From Candidatus Gracilibacteria bacterium (GTDB lineage Bacteria; Patescibacteriota; Gracilibacteria; UBA1369; UBA12473): a stretch of 64,000 nucleotides of DNA. The notes beneath the pieces are model-generated. The model ran no database searches. It had not been told where the DNA came from and saw only the letters and a list, made by a program, of their open reading frames with translations. Each line of letters starts with the position of its first letter. Within the stretch, counting starts at the first letter, position 1. This document shows, in pieces, positions 34,660-44,292 of this stretch. The translations under genes were made by a program, and so were the position numbers. The stretch is from positions 539,576 to 603,575 of the forward strand of contig JBAZZS010000001.1 in the NCBI GenBank assembly GCA_041658685.1, given 5' to 3'.

Positions 34660-36012
34660 ATGCCCAATTCAAAAATCTCCCCTAAAAACCTCGCGGTTTT
34701 TGCCCTTTTTCTCCTCCTTGCTTGCCCTTCTTTGACCTTTGCCGCGTCCGGAGACCTTTATATAGGAACCGGAAATGTGTGGTTTTCCGATGCCACCATT
34801 GTTCACGATCAAACAATCAGAGTTTACGCCTCCGTAAACAATGATGGGACAAACGATCTTTTGGGGTCCGTACAATTCATAAACCAAACCACAGGAAAAC
34901 AAATCGGAACCGATCAATCCATTTCCGTGATTGCGGGCCAAACCGATACCGTTTTTGTGGATTGGCGCCCCACAGCCGGAACCTATACGATTTCCGTAGC
35001 CATTTATCCTTGGGACGGATCCGGAGACGATGCCGCAAACAACACCGCCTATCTCTCCACCACCGTGGATTACGACAATGATCTCGACGGAGTGGGCAAT
35101 GCCTCGGATCCGGACGATGACAATGATCAAGCCTTGGATCCGGACGATCTTTTCCCTTACGATAAAAACGAATCCAAAGACACGGACAACGACGGATTGG
35201 GCAACAACGCGGATACGGATGATGACAATGACGGAATTCTCGACCCCGAAGATTCTCTCCCCGAAGACCCCACCGAATCCGCGGACACGGATGCGGATGG
35301 CGTTGGAGACAATGCCGATACCGACGATGACAACGACGGTTTAATCGACACTCATGAAACCTCGGCGGTGGATCCCGAAAGCCTTAAACCCAAAGACATC
35401 ACCGATCCTCTAGTCGCAGATACGGACGGAGATGCAACACTCGACAGCCAAGACGCTTTCCCTCTCGACCCCACGGAAGGAACAGACACGGATGACGATG
35501 GCACCGGCGATAACACCGACCTCGATGACGATGACGACGGACTGCTCGATCTTGATGATTCCTATCCTCAAAATCATGGCCCGGTGATCCTTTTTTCTCA
35601 ATACGAAGAGACCGATGAAGAAAATAATTCCTATCTCGTACTCGACGCCAGCCAAACCTATGATCCAAACGGCTCCCCCACGGATCTCACCTATCAATGG
35701 CTCAATGAAACCGGAGAAATAATGGCTGAAACCGCTGTGTTTGAAATTTCACTTCCAAAATCCGAGTCAATCTCTTATCCCACCACTTTGGTAGTCACTG
35801 ATGCCACCGGAGAAAGCCGCACTTTGGAGTTGGAAAAATTCGGAATAAATGAATACGTAAAAGATATGATTTTAGCGTTAGCCGTCGCACTTTCGATTCC
35901 ACTTGCAATCTTGGGCTACTTAAAATATACTGCGTCCGCTTCCAGACGGAAAACTCCGGCAACGAAGCCTGTTCAACCTAAAAAATCATCTAAACATCCC
36001 AAAAAACAATGA
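34660..36012 (+). CDS. Surface protein with CARDB-like, thrombospondin type 3 and PKD-like domains
   Basis: The 450-residue product starts with a signal peptide (LAVFALFLLLACPSLTFAAS). Residues about 30-140 look like a CARDB-type beta-sandwich. Residues 145-305 hold repeated calcium-binding type 3 motifs (DTDNDGLGNNADTDDDNDG and similar). About 310-395 looks PKD-like (LDASQTYDPNG, TYQWLNETGE). A membrane segment (ILALAVALSIPLAILGYL) and a Lys-rich inner tail end the protein. It is probably an outside-facing, calcium-stiffened stalk. It overlaps the L31 gene by four bases (ATGA). Confidence 0.88.
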   Translation: MPNSKISPKNLAVFALFLLLACPSLTFAASGDLYIGTGNVWFSDATIVHDQTIRVYASVNNDGTNDLLGSVQFINQTTGKQIGTDQSISVIAGQTDTVFVDWRPTAGTYTISVAIYPWDGSGDDAANNTAYLSTTVDYDNDLDGVGNASDPDDDNDQALDPDDLFPYDKNESKDTDNDGLGNNADTDDDNDGILDPEDSLPEDPTESADTDADGVGDNADTDDDNDGLIDTHETSAVDPESLKPKDITDPLVADTDGDATLDSQDAFPLDPTEGTDTDDDGTGDNTDLDDDDDGLLDLDDSYPQNHGPVILFSQYEETDEENNSYLVLDASQTYDPNGSPTDLTYQWLNETGEIMAETAVFEISLPKSESISYPTTLVVTDATGESRTLELEKFGINEYVKDMILALAVALSIPLAILGYLKYTASASRRKTPATKPVQPKKSSKHPKKQ

Positions 36013-36476
36013 AATCCGGCATACACCCCACCTATTTTCAAAAAGCCCAAATCACCTGTTCCTGCGGAGCAGTGATTAAAACAGGCTCCACCCTCGAAAC
36101 CTACACCACTGAGTTGTGTTCCAAATGTCATCCGTTCTACACCGGTAAACGCAAAACCGTGGACACGGCCGGTCGTATCGAAATGTTCACATTAAGACGC
36201 AAACTCGCGGATCAAAAGAAAAATGTCGTGGCAAAAAAAGAAGAGAAAAAACGCAAAACCATTGAAGACAAAGTCAATGAAGCACTCCAACGCGATCGTG
36301 AACACGAAATGGTCAAAGAACAAGAACTCATGACCCGCATCCGAAAAAATCGCCCGGTCCCAATGGAAACTCCGGTCACTCCCCCCACTGAAACCGCTTC
36401 CGTCCCGGAAACAACAGCCGCTGAACCGGTTGCCAAAACAGCCAAAGTCAAAAAAACGACTTCAAAGAAGAAGTAA
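36009..36476 (+). CDS. rpmE: Ribosomal protein bL31 with a long C-terminal extension
   Basis: Residues 1-65 match bL31: MKSGIHPTYF, then the zinc-binding CSCGAVIKTGSTLET and CSKCHPFYTGK (C+ form with four cysteines), and RIEMFTLR. Typical bL31 ends near residue 70; this one has 155. The extra 85 residues are a highly charged helix (KKNVVAKKEEKKRKTIEDKVNEALQRD) followed by a Pro/Thr/Ala tail ending KKTTSKKK. The extension could reach over the ribosome surface. The start overlaps the preceding stop (ATGA), so translation is likely coupled. Confidence 0.93.
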   Translation: MKSGIHPTYFQKAQITCSCGAVIKTGSTLETYTTELCSKCHPFYTGKRKTVDTAGRIEMFTLRRKLADQKKNVVAKKEEKKRKTIEDKVNEALQRDREHEMVKEQELMTRIRKNRPVPMETPVTPPTETASVPETTAAEPVAKTAKVKKTTSKKK

Positions 36477-36487
36477 TATCTATAAAA

Positions 36488-36562
36488 CGGGAGACGCGAG
36501 GATTTTTCATGTTAGCGCGAACGATTTAATGGGCATATCCGAAAAAAGCTTCGCGCCTCCCG
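36488..36562. terminator. Hairpin between the convergent rpmE and giant surface-protein genes
   Basis: CGGGAGACGCGA (36488-36499) pairs, with one mismatch, with TCGCGCCTCCCG (36551-36562), enclosing about 50 bases. It abuts the stop codon of the minus-strand gene (36563). It could end transcription from both sides, though it lacks a typical T run. Confidence 0.5.
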
Positions 36563-39500
36563 CTAATTGAGCATTGGTATAACAATTCTCGGAACTCTCA
36601 CTTTTGCCGTGGCATGAGTATTAACCGCTTGTTCATATAAATTGGTTAAAATTTTAGAAAATTCAGCACGAGAAATCATCTGATTCCCTTTAAAAGTGCC
36701 ATCGCCATACCCGTTAATAATGCCTTTTTTGTAGGCATACAAAACATACGGGGCATACCAATCATTCAAAGACATGTCCGAAAACGGATTTTTCTCAAGG
36801 TTAAACTGCGCCAACAAGCCCTGAGAGGAATCGATCACGATCCGAACTCCTGACGAAAGGAGCAACATTTTCAGCGCCTCGGCCCGAGTGGCTTCTTGAG
36901 TGGGCCGAAAGGTCTTGTCCGGATATCCGGAAATCACGCCATGCTCAAACGCAATATTAAGATAGGGAATATCGGTTAAATTTTGTTCGGCATCCGAGAA
37001 AATCGAAATCCCGGACACCATGGAAATTTGAAGTTCTTGCCCTAAATCTTCTCCCATAAATGTAAGCATCGAGAGTTGCAAAACCTCCATACGACTCAAT
37101 CCGCCAAACGGTTGAAAGAAAAAATTAAAAATCAAAAGCTGCAAAGGGTCCGAAGAGCTGTAAATCGTTTGGATCAAATCCATCTCTCCGAAATTCTTCA
37201 AAGTACTTTCCGCCCACGTCAAATCCTCGGGAATAATGGTTCCCAAATTGTCCACAATTTCATTCAAAGAAGTGGAAGGATTCGAGCCTGTAATTTCAAC
37301 ATTTTCAGGGGCAGTATCTTCGGGAGGAATTGTTTCTTCTTCCTGCGGCACCTCTATTTCCGGAATAATATCGACGACCGTTTCTATCGTCTCGGTATGA
37401 GAGCTTGAATGACCGCCTCCCCCATTGCTACCGCCTCCGGGCCCGGTGGTAGTTCCGCTGCCTCCTATATTCAGAGTGCCGGATAAAGGCCCTGAACGAT
37501 TCCCGTAGGTATCAAGCGCATAAAGATTAACATTGTACGAATTCCCAGAGCTTGTGGTTAATGTGGAAATCCACACCGAAGACGTTTCCGCCGTTGCAAG
37601 CGTTGCATCTTGCACCGCATTGAACACCGTGTAAGCCCCTCCATTACTGGAATATTGAATTTCATACATGGAAAAATGGGAATCCAAAACCGAAACCCAA
37701 GTAACATCGATTCTATCTCCGGTACCATCCAACATCAATCCCCACAATCCGCTCGGCGCAGCGTTGTCGATAATAAATTCGGAAGAAGCCATCGCACTCC
37801 CTTCCATGGAACCGTCGTAAGGGGTCACACGAATTTGAGCCGTGGAAGTATCGGCAGAAGGTTCATCGATTTTAGAAAGCCAAACAAAGGTTAAAACATT
37901 ACTGCCCCCCGTGGTGCTGATCCCGCTGAGTTGTCGAGGATCGGTATTGGCAAGCGTCGGCACAGTCCCTCTTGTGTTCGTAAGATCACCGGCCTCGGTG
38001 GAAAGCGTGGCTTTTTCCCAACCCGAACCGATATTGTATTCCACTAAAAGTTGTACATTGTTCGCTTCCGCATCACTCAATGTCGTCGAAATCGTCACTT
38101 CTCCGGTGCCTGTGGTGGGAAAAGTAGCGGTAGTCGTTGAAACCGAAGGAGCGGAATTCATGGTATTGCTTCGCGTAACGGAAGCGGATTCATTTCCGAA
38201 ATCATCGAGTGAAAAAAGTTTAAAATAATACGTATCATTGGCAACAAGACCCGTGATGGTCGTAGTGGCGGTTTCCGCCGAGGCCAAAGTGACATCATCA
38301 ACCGAATCCCATTCCATCGCGGTTCCACTGCGATTTTCCGCATCCGACTGAGTGGAACTGTACCAAATTTCATAATGATTAAAATTCGTATCCGTCACCG
38401 CAGACCATGTCCAAGTCACCGTGGTGCCGGTAAAAGACCCCACAACAAACATGGTTAAATTCTGAGGATCATACGTGTCCAAAGCAAACGCTTCGGACGT
38501 GGTGGCTCCTCCATTTTCATTCCCATCATAAGGAGTTACACGAAACTGAACATTCGCAATTTCAACATCCGGTTCATCCGTCCCGGCCAGCCAAATCACG
38601 GTGAGAGTGTTCGGCCCCGCATTCCCGGGAATAGGAGATCCATCCGTCCCCACTTGGCGCGCATTGTCATTTTCAACCATCGGAGAAACTCCATATTCAA
38701 CAATCGTATCTTCCGTCATTTCACTGAGCGTCGCTTTTTCCCAACCTGCACCCGTGTTGTATTCAACCAAGTACTCGAGGTCTTCACTATTTGCATCACT
38801 CCCGATAATCGTTAAAGTCACCTCTCCACTTCCATCCGTGGTTTCCATCGCACTTGCCGAGGAAACAACGGGGCGCGTGTTGGTGAACGTGGTTAACGAA
38901 TCAAGGGTCATCTCATTTCCCATGTTATCAAGTGCAAAAATTTTCACATAATACGTCGTGCTTTCACTCAAGCCCGTAAGGGTCGTCCCGACCGTGGCCA
39001 TGGTAGACAAATTCGCATCATCCGTTTGATCCCACTCGAACGCTGTGCCGGTGCGCCCGATTACATCATCGGCATTTGTTCCATACCAAATTTCGTAATG
39101 ATTGAACCCAAACTCGGACGTAATCGCAGTCCAACTCAAAACAAGGGTGGAAAAAGTGGTCCCGGTGCGCTCAAATGTGGCAAGCCCTACGGGGTCGACG
39201 TTATCGATCGTAGAATTATCCGATGCCACCATGGCTCCGGGCTCAATCGTGTCATAAGGAGTTATTCGAACCTGCGCCGTTGCCGTATTCGTTGTGGAAA
39301 CATCCGTGCCGGACAACCAAACCACAGTAACCGTATTCGCTCCGGAACCTGTCACAATATAACCTCCTGCGTTTCCAACCTGATACGTGTTGTCATTTTC
39401 CACGGCGGGTGTGCCGTAAGTGGCGGTGACGTCGCTCCCCTCTTCGGAGAGGGTCGCTTTTTGCCAGCCTGAACCCACATTATATTCAACCAAGGCGCTG

Positions 39501-42500
39501 ACATTATTCCAATCAAGATCATTCGCAGTGAATGAAACCGTGACATCGCCCGTGCCATCGGTGAGCTGAACCAAAGAGACTCCGCTCAAAGTCGGTTTCC
39601 CGTTATTATTCCCCGTTGATACGGAAAGCGTCGCTTCATTGCTGTTATTATCGATGGCAAAAATCTTGGCATAATAGGTCGTGTCTTCGCTCAGTCCTGT
39701 GATTGTTGTTGTCGCTGTCGTGGCCGTAGTTAAAGTTGCATCATTATCCGCATCCCACTCAACCGCCGTACCCGTGCGCCCGATTACATCATCGGAATTC
39801 GTTCCATACCAAATTTCATAATGATTGAAATTAGCATCCACCGCAGAGGTCCATGTCCAGGTAATGGTTGAAGAAGTCGTTGCTGATGCGATAAAATTCG
39901 CCAAACTCCGCGGGGTCGTATTCGTGCTTCGGGAAATTGCCGCAAGCGTTATTTCATTCCCGTAATTATCAATCGCCCAAATCTTAAGATAATATGTGAG
40001 ATCCTCGGAAATCCCGGCGGTGATCGTGGTCCCGGTTGTGGTCGCGGTGGTAAGCGCGCCGTCATCCGAATTATCCCATTCGAGCGCGGTGCCCGTACGG
40101 TTATCTACGTCCAATGAATTCGTGCCATACCAAATTTCGTAATGATTAAAATACGTATCTGTGGCGGAAATCCAACTCAAACTGATGGAATTCAAGGTGG
40201 AACCCGGAACCGCAAAAGTCGATAAACTCGTCGGGCTGACATTATCGACAATAAAAGTCGAAGAAGAAACCGCACTCCCCGCCTCTATTCCATCGTAGGG
40301 TGTAACGCGAATTTGGACCGAGGCTGTGCTGGCTGTTGGAACATCGGTTTTCGAATTCCAAATCACGGAAATGGTGTTCGCACCGGAAGACGAAGTAATA
40401 TAACCGCTCGCATTTCCAACTTGATAGGCATTGTCATTTTCCACATTAACCGTGCCATAAGTAGCCGTTATATTCCCTCCGATCTCGGAAAGCGTAGCTT
40501 TTTGCCATCCTGCACCCACATTGTATTCCACCAGTGCTTGAAGGGTATCGTCATCATCCGGATCGTCTGCGATAAAAGAAACTGTTACATTTCCGCTCCC
40601 GTTTGTAAGCTTGGTGCCGGTTGCTGACGCAGCAGTTGGGGTTTGGTTGGTACTAATGTTGATGTCTTTATTTGCACCGAGTGAACTTGCGGCTCCCGGA
40701 GTGGGAAGCGTTAAAGTAGCCGTATTCCCTGCAAGATCCTTAATGGTTCCGCTATTAAACGTAAGTGCACCGGTTCCCGTATAATCAAGATCCGTTTTAT
40801 TATCTCCATTTACGATTGTGTAAGTGAAGGAAAGTGTATCCGTTGAAACCGTGCTGTAGTTGGCTTGACGATCTGTTCCATTAAAATCCAATTGAAGTTG
40901 AGGCATGCCAGTGACAACCATACTATTGTCAAATTGGACCGTAGCAAGAATCACCGTATCAACTCCATAGGTGCCGTTTGCATTGGTTGCCGTGACATTG
41001 GAAACGGTTGGGGCGACGGTGTCATAGGTTGTTGTATCTGAAACAGTCGATGAAGTACTGGTATCGTTTTTTATTTTTGCGGAAATTGTTTTAAGTTCGT
41101 TGGTGGCTGAACAACCTGTTGCACCATTAGTGATGTCAAAGACAGGACCATCATCATCGTTCACAACATCATCATCAGGATAGGCTATCCAATCGGACCA
41201 GTTTGAACCTGCATTGCACGAAAAAGCAATGTGGGTTGGAGTGGCCCCGGATTTTGTGATTGCAATAGCAGGAGTGGAATCGTTGGTATATCCACTATTA
41301 TCGGTAATTGCAATTGAGGAAAGTGAAACTGTTTGTATAGTATAGACCGTTCCATTTGCACCATTCACCCCTGAACCTACTTTTGTACCACCCGTGGCGG
41401 TTGCATTTGAAAAATTAAAATCCGTAGTTCCATAGTAGATTGCGACTCTACCCCCTCCGGCTCCACCGCCATCGCCATAACCGTTTCCTCCAGTGGTTGA
41501 AATTGAACCTGTCCCGGTGAGAGTCCCAGAAGTTATATAAACCGACCCACCCGATCCGCCACCACCATTGCAACCCGTATAAGTTTTACCATTAGCCGAG
41601 ATGGATCCATTCACGGTTGTAGTACCGGAAGTAGTAATTTGAACCCTTCCTCCTCCTACCGCATAAGGTACTACCCCACAATCAGTATCCCCTCCGGATC
41701 CAATGAGGGTTGGCGCCGTTTGATCCCCATATATGGCTGAAGCTCCCCCGCTCCCTCCACCTCCGATTCCACCGTAAGCCGCACCACCCTTATCATTCTT
41801 GCCATACCCGGTTGTGGTAACCGCACAAAAACCCGTACTTGCATTTGGGCCAAATCCATTGCTTAGCCCACCCGGACATCCCAAGAAATTGGTATTGATT
41901 GATGTGCCGCTATCCAAAGTAACAGTCGTAGCCGTCCAAACCGAACTGGCTTGAATACTGGAAGAACTTGAAAGAGTAACGCTATTCGCACTTGTAATAT
42001 TAAAAGTAAGTCCCGAATTGCCATTTGTTGGCGTCCATCCCGTCATTGTTGTCCCCGCAAAGGTTATAGCCCCACCGGCCGACATATTGAGAGCCGTCAA
42101 ACTATCAATTGTAATAGTCGAGGAAGTGAAAGAAATATTGCGCGTGGCCGCGATCGTGGCCGTTGTAGCACCAACATCATCAGTGATAAGGGCGCCACTG
42201 CTTACAATAATGTCTCTAAAAGAATAAGTTGCCCCATTTGCAAGTCCAAGTCCGGACGTAACATATAAATCATTGTTTGTTTGATCAACGATGTAGGTGG
42301 TCCCATTTGCACCATTCACCCCTGAACCTGCTAGTGTACCACCGGTAGCGGTTACATTTGAAAAATTAAAGTCCGTAGTCCCATAGTAGATTGCCACCCT
42401 GCCACCTCCACCGCCACCTCCATTACCATAACCATTTCCTCCATTAGCAGAAACTGTGCCGCTTCCGGTTAAAGTCGCCGTTGTTATATAAACCGAACCA

Positions 42501-44152
42501 CCCGAACCGCCGCCACTGTGACAACCCGTATAAGTTTTACCATTAGCTGAGATGGATCCATTCACGGTTGTAGTGCCGGAAGTAGTAATTTGAACCTTTC
42601 CTCCTCCTACCGCATAAGGTACTGCTCCACAATCAGTATCCCCTCCGGATCCAATGAGGGTTGGCGCCGTTTGATCCCCATATATGGCTGAAGCTCCCCC
42701 GCTCCCTCCACCTCCGATTCCACCGTAAGCCGCACCACCCTTATCATTCTTGCCATACCCGGTTGTGGTAACCGCACAAAAACCCGTACTTGCATTTGGG
42801 CCAAATCCATTGCTTAGCCCACCCGGACATCCCAAGAAATTGGTATTGATTGATGTGCCGCTATCCAAAGTAACAGTCGTAGCCGTCCAAACCGAACTGG
42901 CTTGAATACTGGAAGAACTTGAAAGAGTAACGCTATTCGCACTTGTAATATTAAAAGTAAGTCCCGAATTGCCATTTGTTGGCGTCCATCCCGTCATTGT
43001 TGTCCCCGCAAAGGTTATAGCCCCACCGGCCGACATATTGAGAGCCGTCAAACTATCAATTGTAATAGTCGAGGAAGTGAAAGAAATATTGCGCGTGGCC
43101 GCGATCGTGGCCGTTGTAGCACCAACATCATCAGTGATAAGGGCGCCACTGCTTACAATAATGTCTCTAAAAGAATAAGTTGCCCCATTTGCAAGTCCAA
43201 GTCCGGACGTAACATATAAATCATTGTTTGTTTGATCAACGATGTAGGTGGTCCCGTTTGCACCGGCTGAATACCCCACTCCAGTACCCCCAGCAACGGT
43301 TAAACTTGTTAAGCTAAAAGAATTAGAACCATAATAAACTGCCGCTCTACCACCGCCACCTCCACCTCCATTCCCATAACCGTTCCCTCCATTAGCGGAA
43401 ATCGTCCCACTTCCGGTTAAAGTCCCAGTTGTTATATAAACCGAACCGCCGGAGCCTCCTCCGGCAAAATAATACGTATTAGCTTCACCATTGGCCGAAA
43501 TAGAACCATTAACCGTTAAAACACCCCCCACATTAAGTTGGACTTTCCCTCCCCCGGATGGAGCTGTGCCGGAATCGGAATCGCCACCCGAACCAAAAAG
43601 TATTGGAGCTGTTTGATCTCCATAAGTAGACGAAGCCCCGCCGCTACCGGCACCTCCGGTTCCACCGTAAGCCGCACCACCCTTGTCCGTTTTACCATAT
43701 CCGGTAGTCCTAATTGTGCAAACACCCGTTACGGCATTTGGACCATAGCCATCACTATTGCTCCCTTGGCATCCTTTATAATTCACATTAACATACGCCC
43801 CTGATTGAATTGTGAAATCCCCGGTCGTTGTAATTTCAAGCCCTGCCATTAAAACACCCTCACCGGGATCTTTATCAAACCCTGTAGCGTTATGAGTTAA
43901 AGTGACACCAGTATTTACTGTAACCGAAGCCGCGCTCAAAGTACCTGTAAAAATACAAATTCCATCCCCGCCATCCGTAAAAGTTACATCATCTCCAATA
44001 TAACCATCTAAAGTGGCCTGATTTAAAGTTGTGGAATTACAAGAAACCGTTTCGCTTGCCGCGAAAACACGAGACGGAAACGGGATACAAAAATATGCTA
44101 AAAAGAAAAGAGAAAGAAAAATTTTTTTCATCTTTTTTAAGGAATTTTTCAT
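36563..44152 (-). CDS. Giant SLH-anchored surface protein with Gly-rich repeats
   Basis: The 2529-residue product begins with a signal peptide (IFLSLFFLAYFCIPF, cleaved near VFAAS). About residues 40-960 are a Gly/Ser/Thr-rich region of repeats (GGGGSGGASAIYGDQTAPT, GNGYGNGGGGGGGR), likely beta-solenoid. Two 317-residue units are almost identical and others are diverged. The centre alternates two Ig/fibronectin-like units, one with FNHYEIWYGTN and TYYAKIFAIDN, the other with ALVEYNVGSGWQKATLSE and QVRITPYD. A Gly-rich linker near 2215 leads to C-terminal SLH motifs (NPFSDMSLNDWYAPYVLYAY, GYGDGTFKGNQMISRAEF). It is very probably a wall-bound adhesin or S-layer-associated fibre. An alternative start is seven codons downstream. 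Confidence 0.9.
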   Translation of the reverse strand: MKNSLKKMKKIFLSLFFLAYFCIPFPSRVFAASETVSCNSTTLNQATLDGYIGDDVTFTDGGDGICIFTGTLSAASVTVNTGVTLTHNATGFDKDPGEGVLMAGLEITTTGDFTIQSGAYVNVNYKGCQGSNSDGYGPNAVTGVCTIRTTGYGKTDKGGAAYGGTGGAGSGGASSTYGDQTAPILFGSGGDSDSGTAPSGGGKVQLNVGGVLTVNGSISANGEANTYYFAGGGSGGSVYITTGTLTGSGTISANGGNGYGNGGGGGGGRAAVYYGSNSFSLTSLTVAGGTGVGYSAGANGTTYIVDQTNNDLYVTSGLGLANGATYSFRDIIVSSGALITDDVGATTATIAATRNISFTSSTITIDSLTALNMSAGGAITFAGTTMTGWTPTNGNSGLTFNITSANSVTLSSSSSIQASSVWTATTVTLDSGTSINTNFLGCPGGLSNGFGPNASTGFCAVTTTGYGKNDKGGAAYGGIGGGGSGGASAIYGDQTAPTLIGSGGDTDCGAVPYAVGGGKVQITTSGTTTVNGSISANGKTYTGCHSGGGSGGSVYITTATLTGSGTVSANGGNGYGNGGGGGGGRVAIYYGTTDFNFSNVTATGGTLAGSGVNGANGTTYIVDQTNNDLYVTSGLGLANGATYSFRDIIVSSGALITDDVGATTATIAATRNISFTSSTITIDSLTALNMSAGGAITFAGTTMTGWTPTNGNSGLTFNITSANSVTLSSSSSIQASSVWTATTVTLDSGTSINTNFLGCPGGLSNGFGPNASTGFCAVTTTGYGKNDKGGAAYGGIGGGGSGGASAIYGDQTAPTLIGSGGDTDCGVVPYAVGGGRVQITTSGTTTVNGSISANGKTYTGCNGGGGSGGSVYITSGTLTGTGSISTTGGNGYGDGGGAGGGRVAIYYGTTDFNFSNATATGGTKVGSGVNGANGTVYTIQTVSLSSIAITDNSGYTNDSTPAIAITKSGATPTHIAFSCNAGSNWSDWIAYPDDDVVNDDDGPVFDITNGATGCSATNELKTISAKIKNDTSTSSTVSDTTTYDTVAPTVSNVTATNANGTYGVDTVILATVQFDNSMVVTGMPQLQLDFNGTDRQANYSTVSTDTLSFTYTIVNGDNKTDLDYTGTGALTFNSGTIKDLAGNTATLTLPTPGAASSLGANKDINISTNQTPTAASATGTKLTNGSGNVTVSFIADDPDDDDTLQALVEYNVGAGWQKATLSEIGGNITATYGTVNVENDNAYQVGNASGYITSSSGANTISVIWNSKTDVPTASTASVQIRVTPYDGIEAGSAVSSSTFIVDNVSPTSLSTFAVPGSTLNSISLSWISATDTYFNHYEIWYGTNSLDVDNRTGTALEWDNSDDGALTTATTTGTTITAGISEDLTYYLKIWAIDNYGNEITLAAISRSTNTTPRSLANFIASATTSSTITWTWTSAVDANFNHYEIWYGTNSDDVIGRTGTAVEWDADNDATLTTATTATTTITGLSEDTTYYAKIFAIDNNSNEATLSVSTGNNNGKPTLSGVSLVQLTDGTGDVTVSFTANDLDWNNVSALVEYNVGSGWQKATLSEEGSDVTATYGTPAVENDNTYQVGNAGGYIVTGSGANTVTVVWLSGTDVSTTNTATAQVRITPYDTIEPGAMVASDNSTIDNVDPVGLATFERTGTTFSTLVLSWTAITSEFGFNHYEIWYGTNADDVIGRTGTAFEWDQTDDANLSTMATVGTTLTGLSESTTYYVKIFALDNMGNEMTLDSLTTFTNTRPVVSSASAMETTDGSGEVTLTIIGSDANSEDLEYLVEYNTGAGWEKATLSEMTEDTIVEYGVSPMVENDNARQVGTDGSPIPGNAGPNTLTVIWLAGTDEPDVEIANVQFRVTPYDGNENGGATTSEAFALDTYDPQNLTMFVVGSFTGTTVTWTWSAVTDTNFNHYEIWYSSTQSDAENRSGTAMEWDSVDDVTLASAETATTTITGLVANDTYYFKLFSLDDFGNESASVTRSNTMNSAPSVSTTTATFPTTGTGEVTISTTLSDAEANNVQLLVEYNIGSGWEKATLSTEAGDLTNTRGTVPTLANTDPRQLSGISTTGGSNVLTFVWLSKIDEPSADTSTAQIRVTPYDGSMEGSAMASSEFIIDNAAPSGLWGLMLDGTGDRIDVTWVSVLDSHFSMYEIQYSSNGGAYTVFNAVQDATLATAETSSVWISTLTTSSGNSYNVNLYALDTYGNRSGPLSGTLNIGGSGTTTGPGGGSNGGGGHSSSHTETIETVVDIIPEIEVPQEEETIPPEDTAPENVEITGSNPSTSLNEIVDNLGTIIPEDLTWAESTLKNFGEMDLIQTIYSSSDPLQLLIFNFFFQPFGGLSRMEVLQLSMLTFMGEDLGQELQISMVSGISIFSDAEQNLTDIPYLNIAFEHGVISGYPDKTFRPTQEATRAEALKMLLLSSGVRIVIDSSQGLLAQFNLEKNPFSDMSLNDWYAPYVLYAYKKGIINGYGDGTFKGNQMISRAEFSKILTNLYEQAVNTHATAKVRVPRIVIPMLN
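41345..43246. repeat. 951-bp tandem duplication within the giant gene
   Basis: Two copies with period 951 (for example 41680-42295 against 42631-43246) look identical by eye over at least 600 bases and differ at only a few positions over the rest. Each encodes 317 residues, so the frame is kept. A third, diverged unit lies upstream in the protein (about 43250-43850). Confidence 0.9.
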
Positions 44153-44292
44153 AAATAAATAATTTAATTTTTATTTTTTAGGCCTCAAATATTCTAGGAA
44201 TTATAACACATTTTAATCGAAAAATAAAGATCTCCTCCTACATAAAAACATTGGCTTGAAATAGAATAAAATCCTATTTAAAAAAATCATCC

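Noticed and set aside
35030..35700. Antisense frames over the calcium-binding repeats
   Set aside because: They arise from the repetitive GAT/GAC codons on the coding strand and have no independent support.
41345..43246. CRISPR array or satellite repeat
   Set aside because: The repeats are 951 bases long, adjacent and in frame within a protein. No short regularly spaced repeats with unique spacers were seen anywhere in the window.
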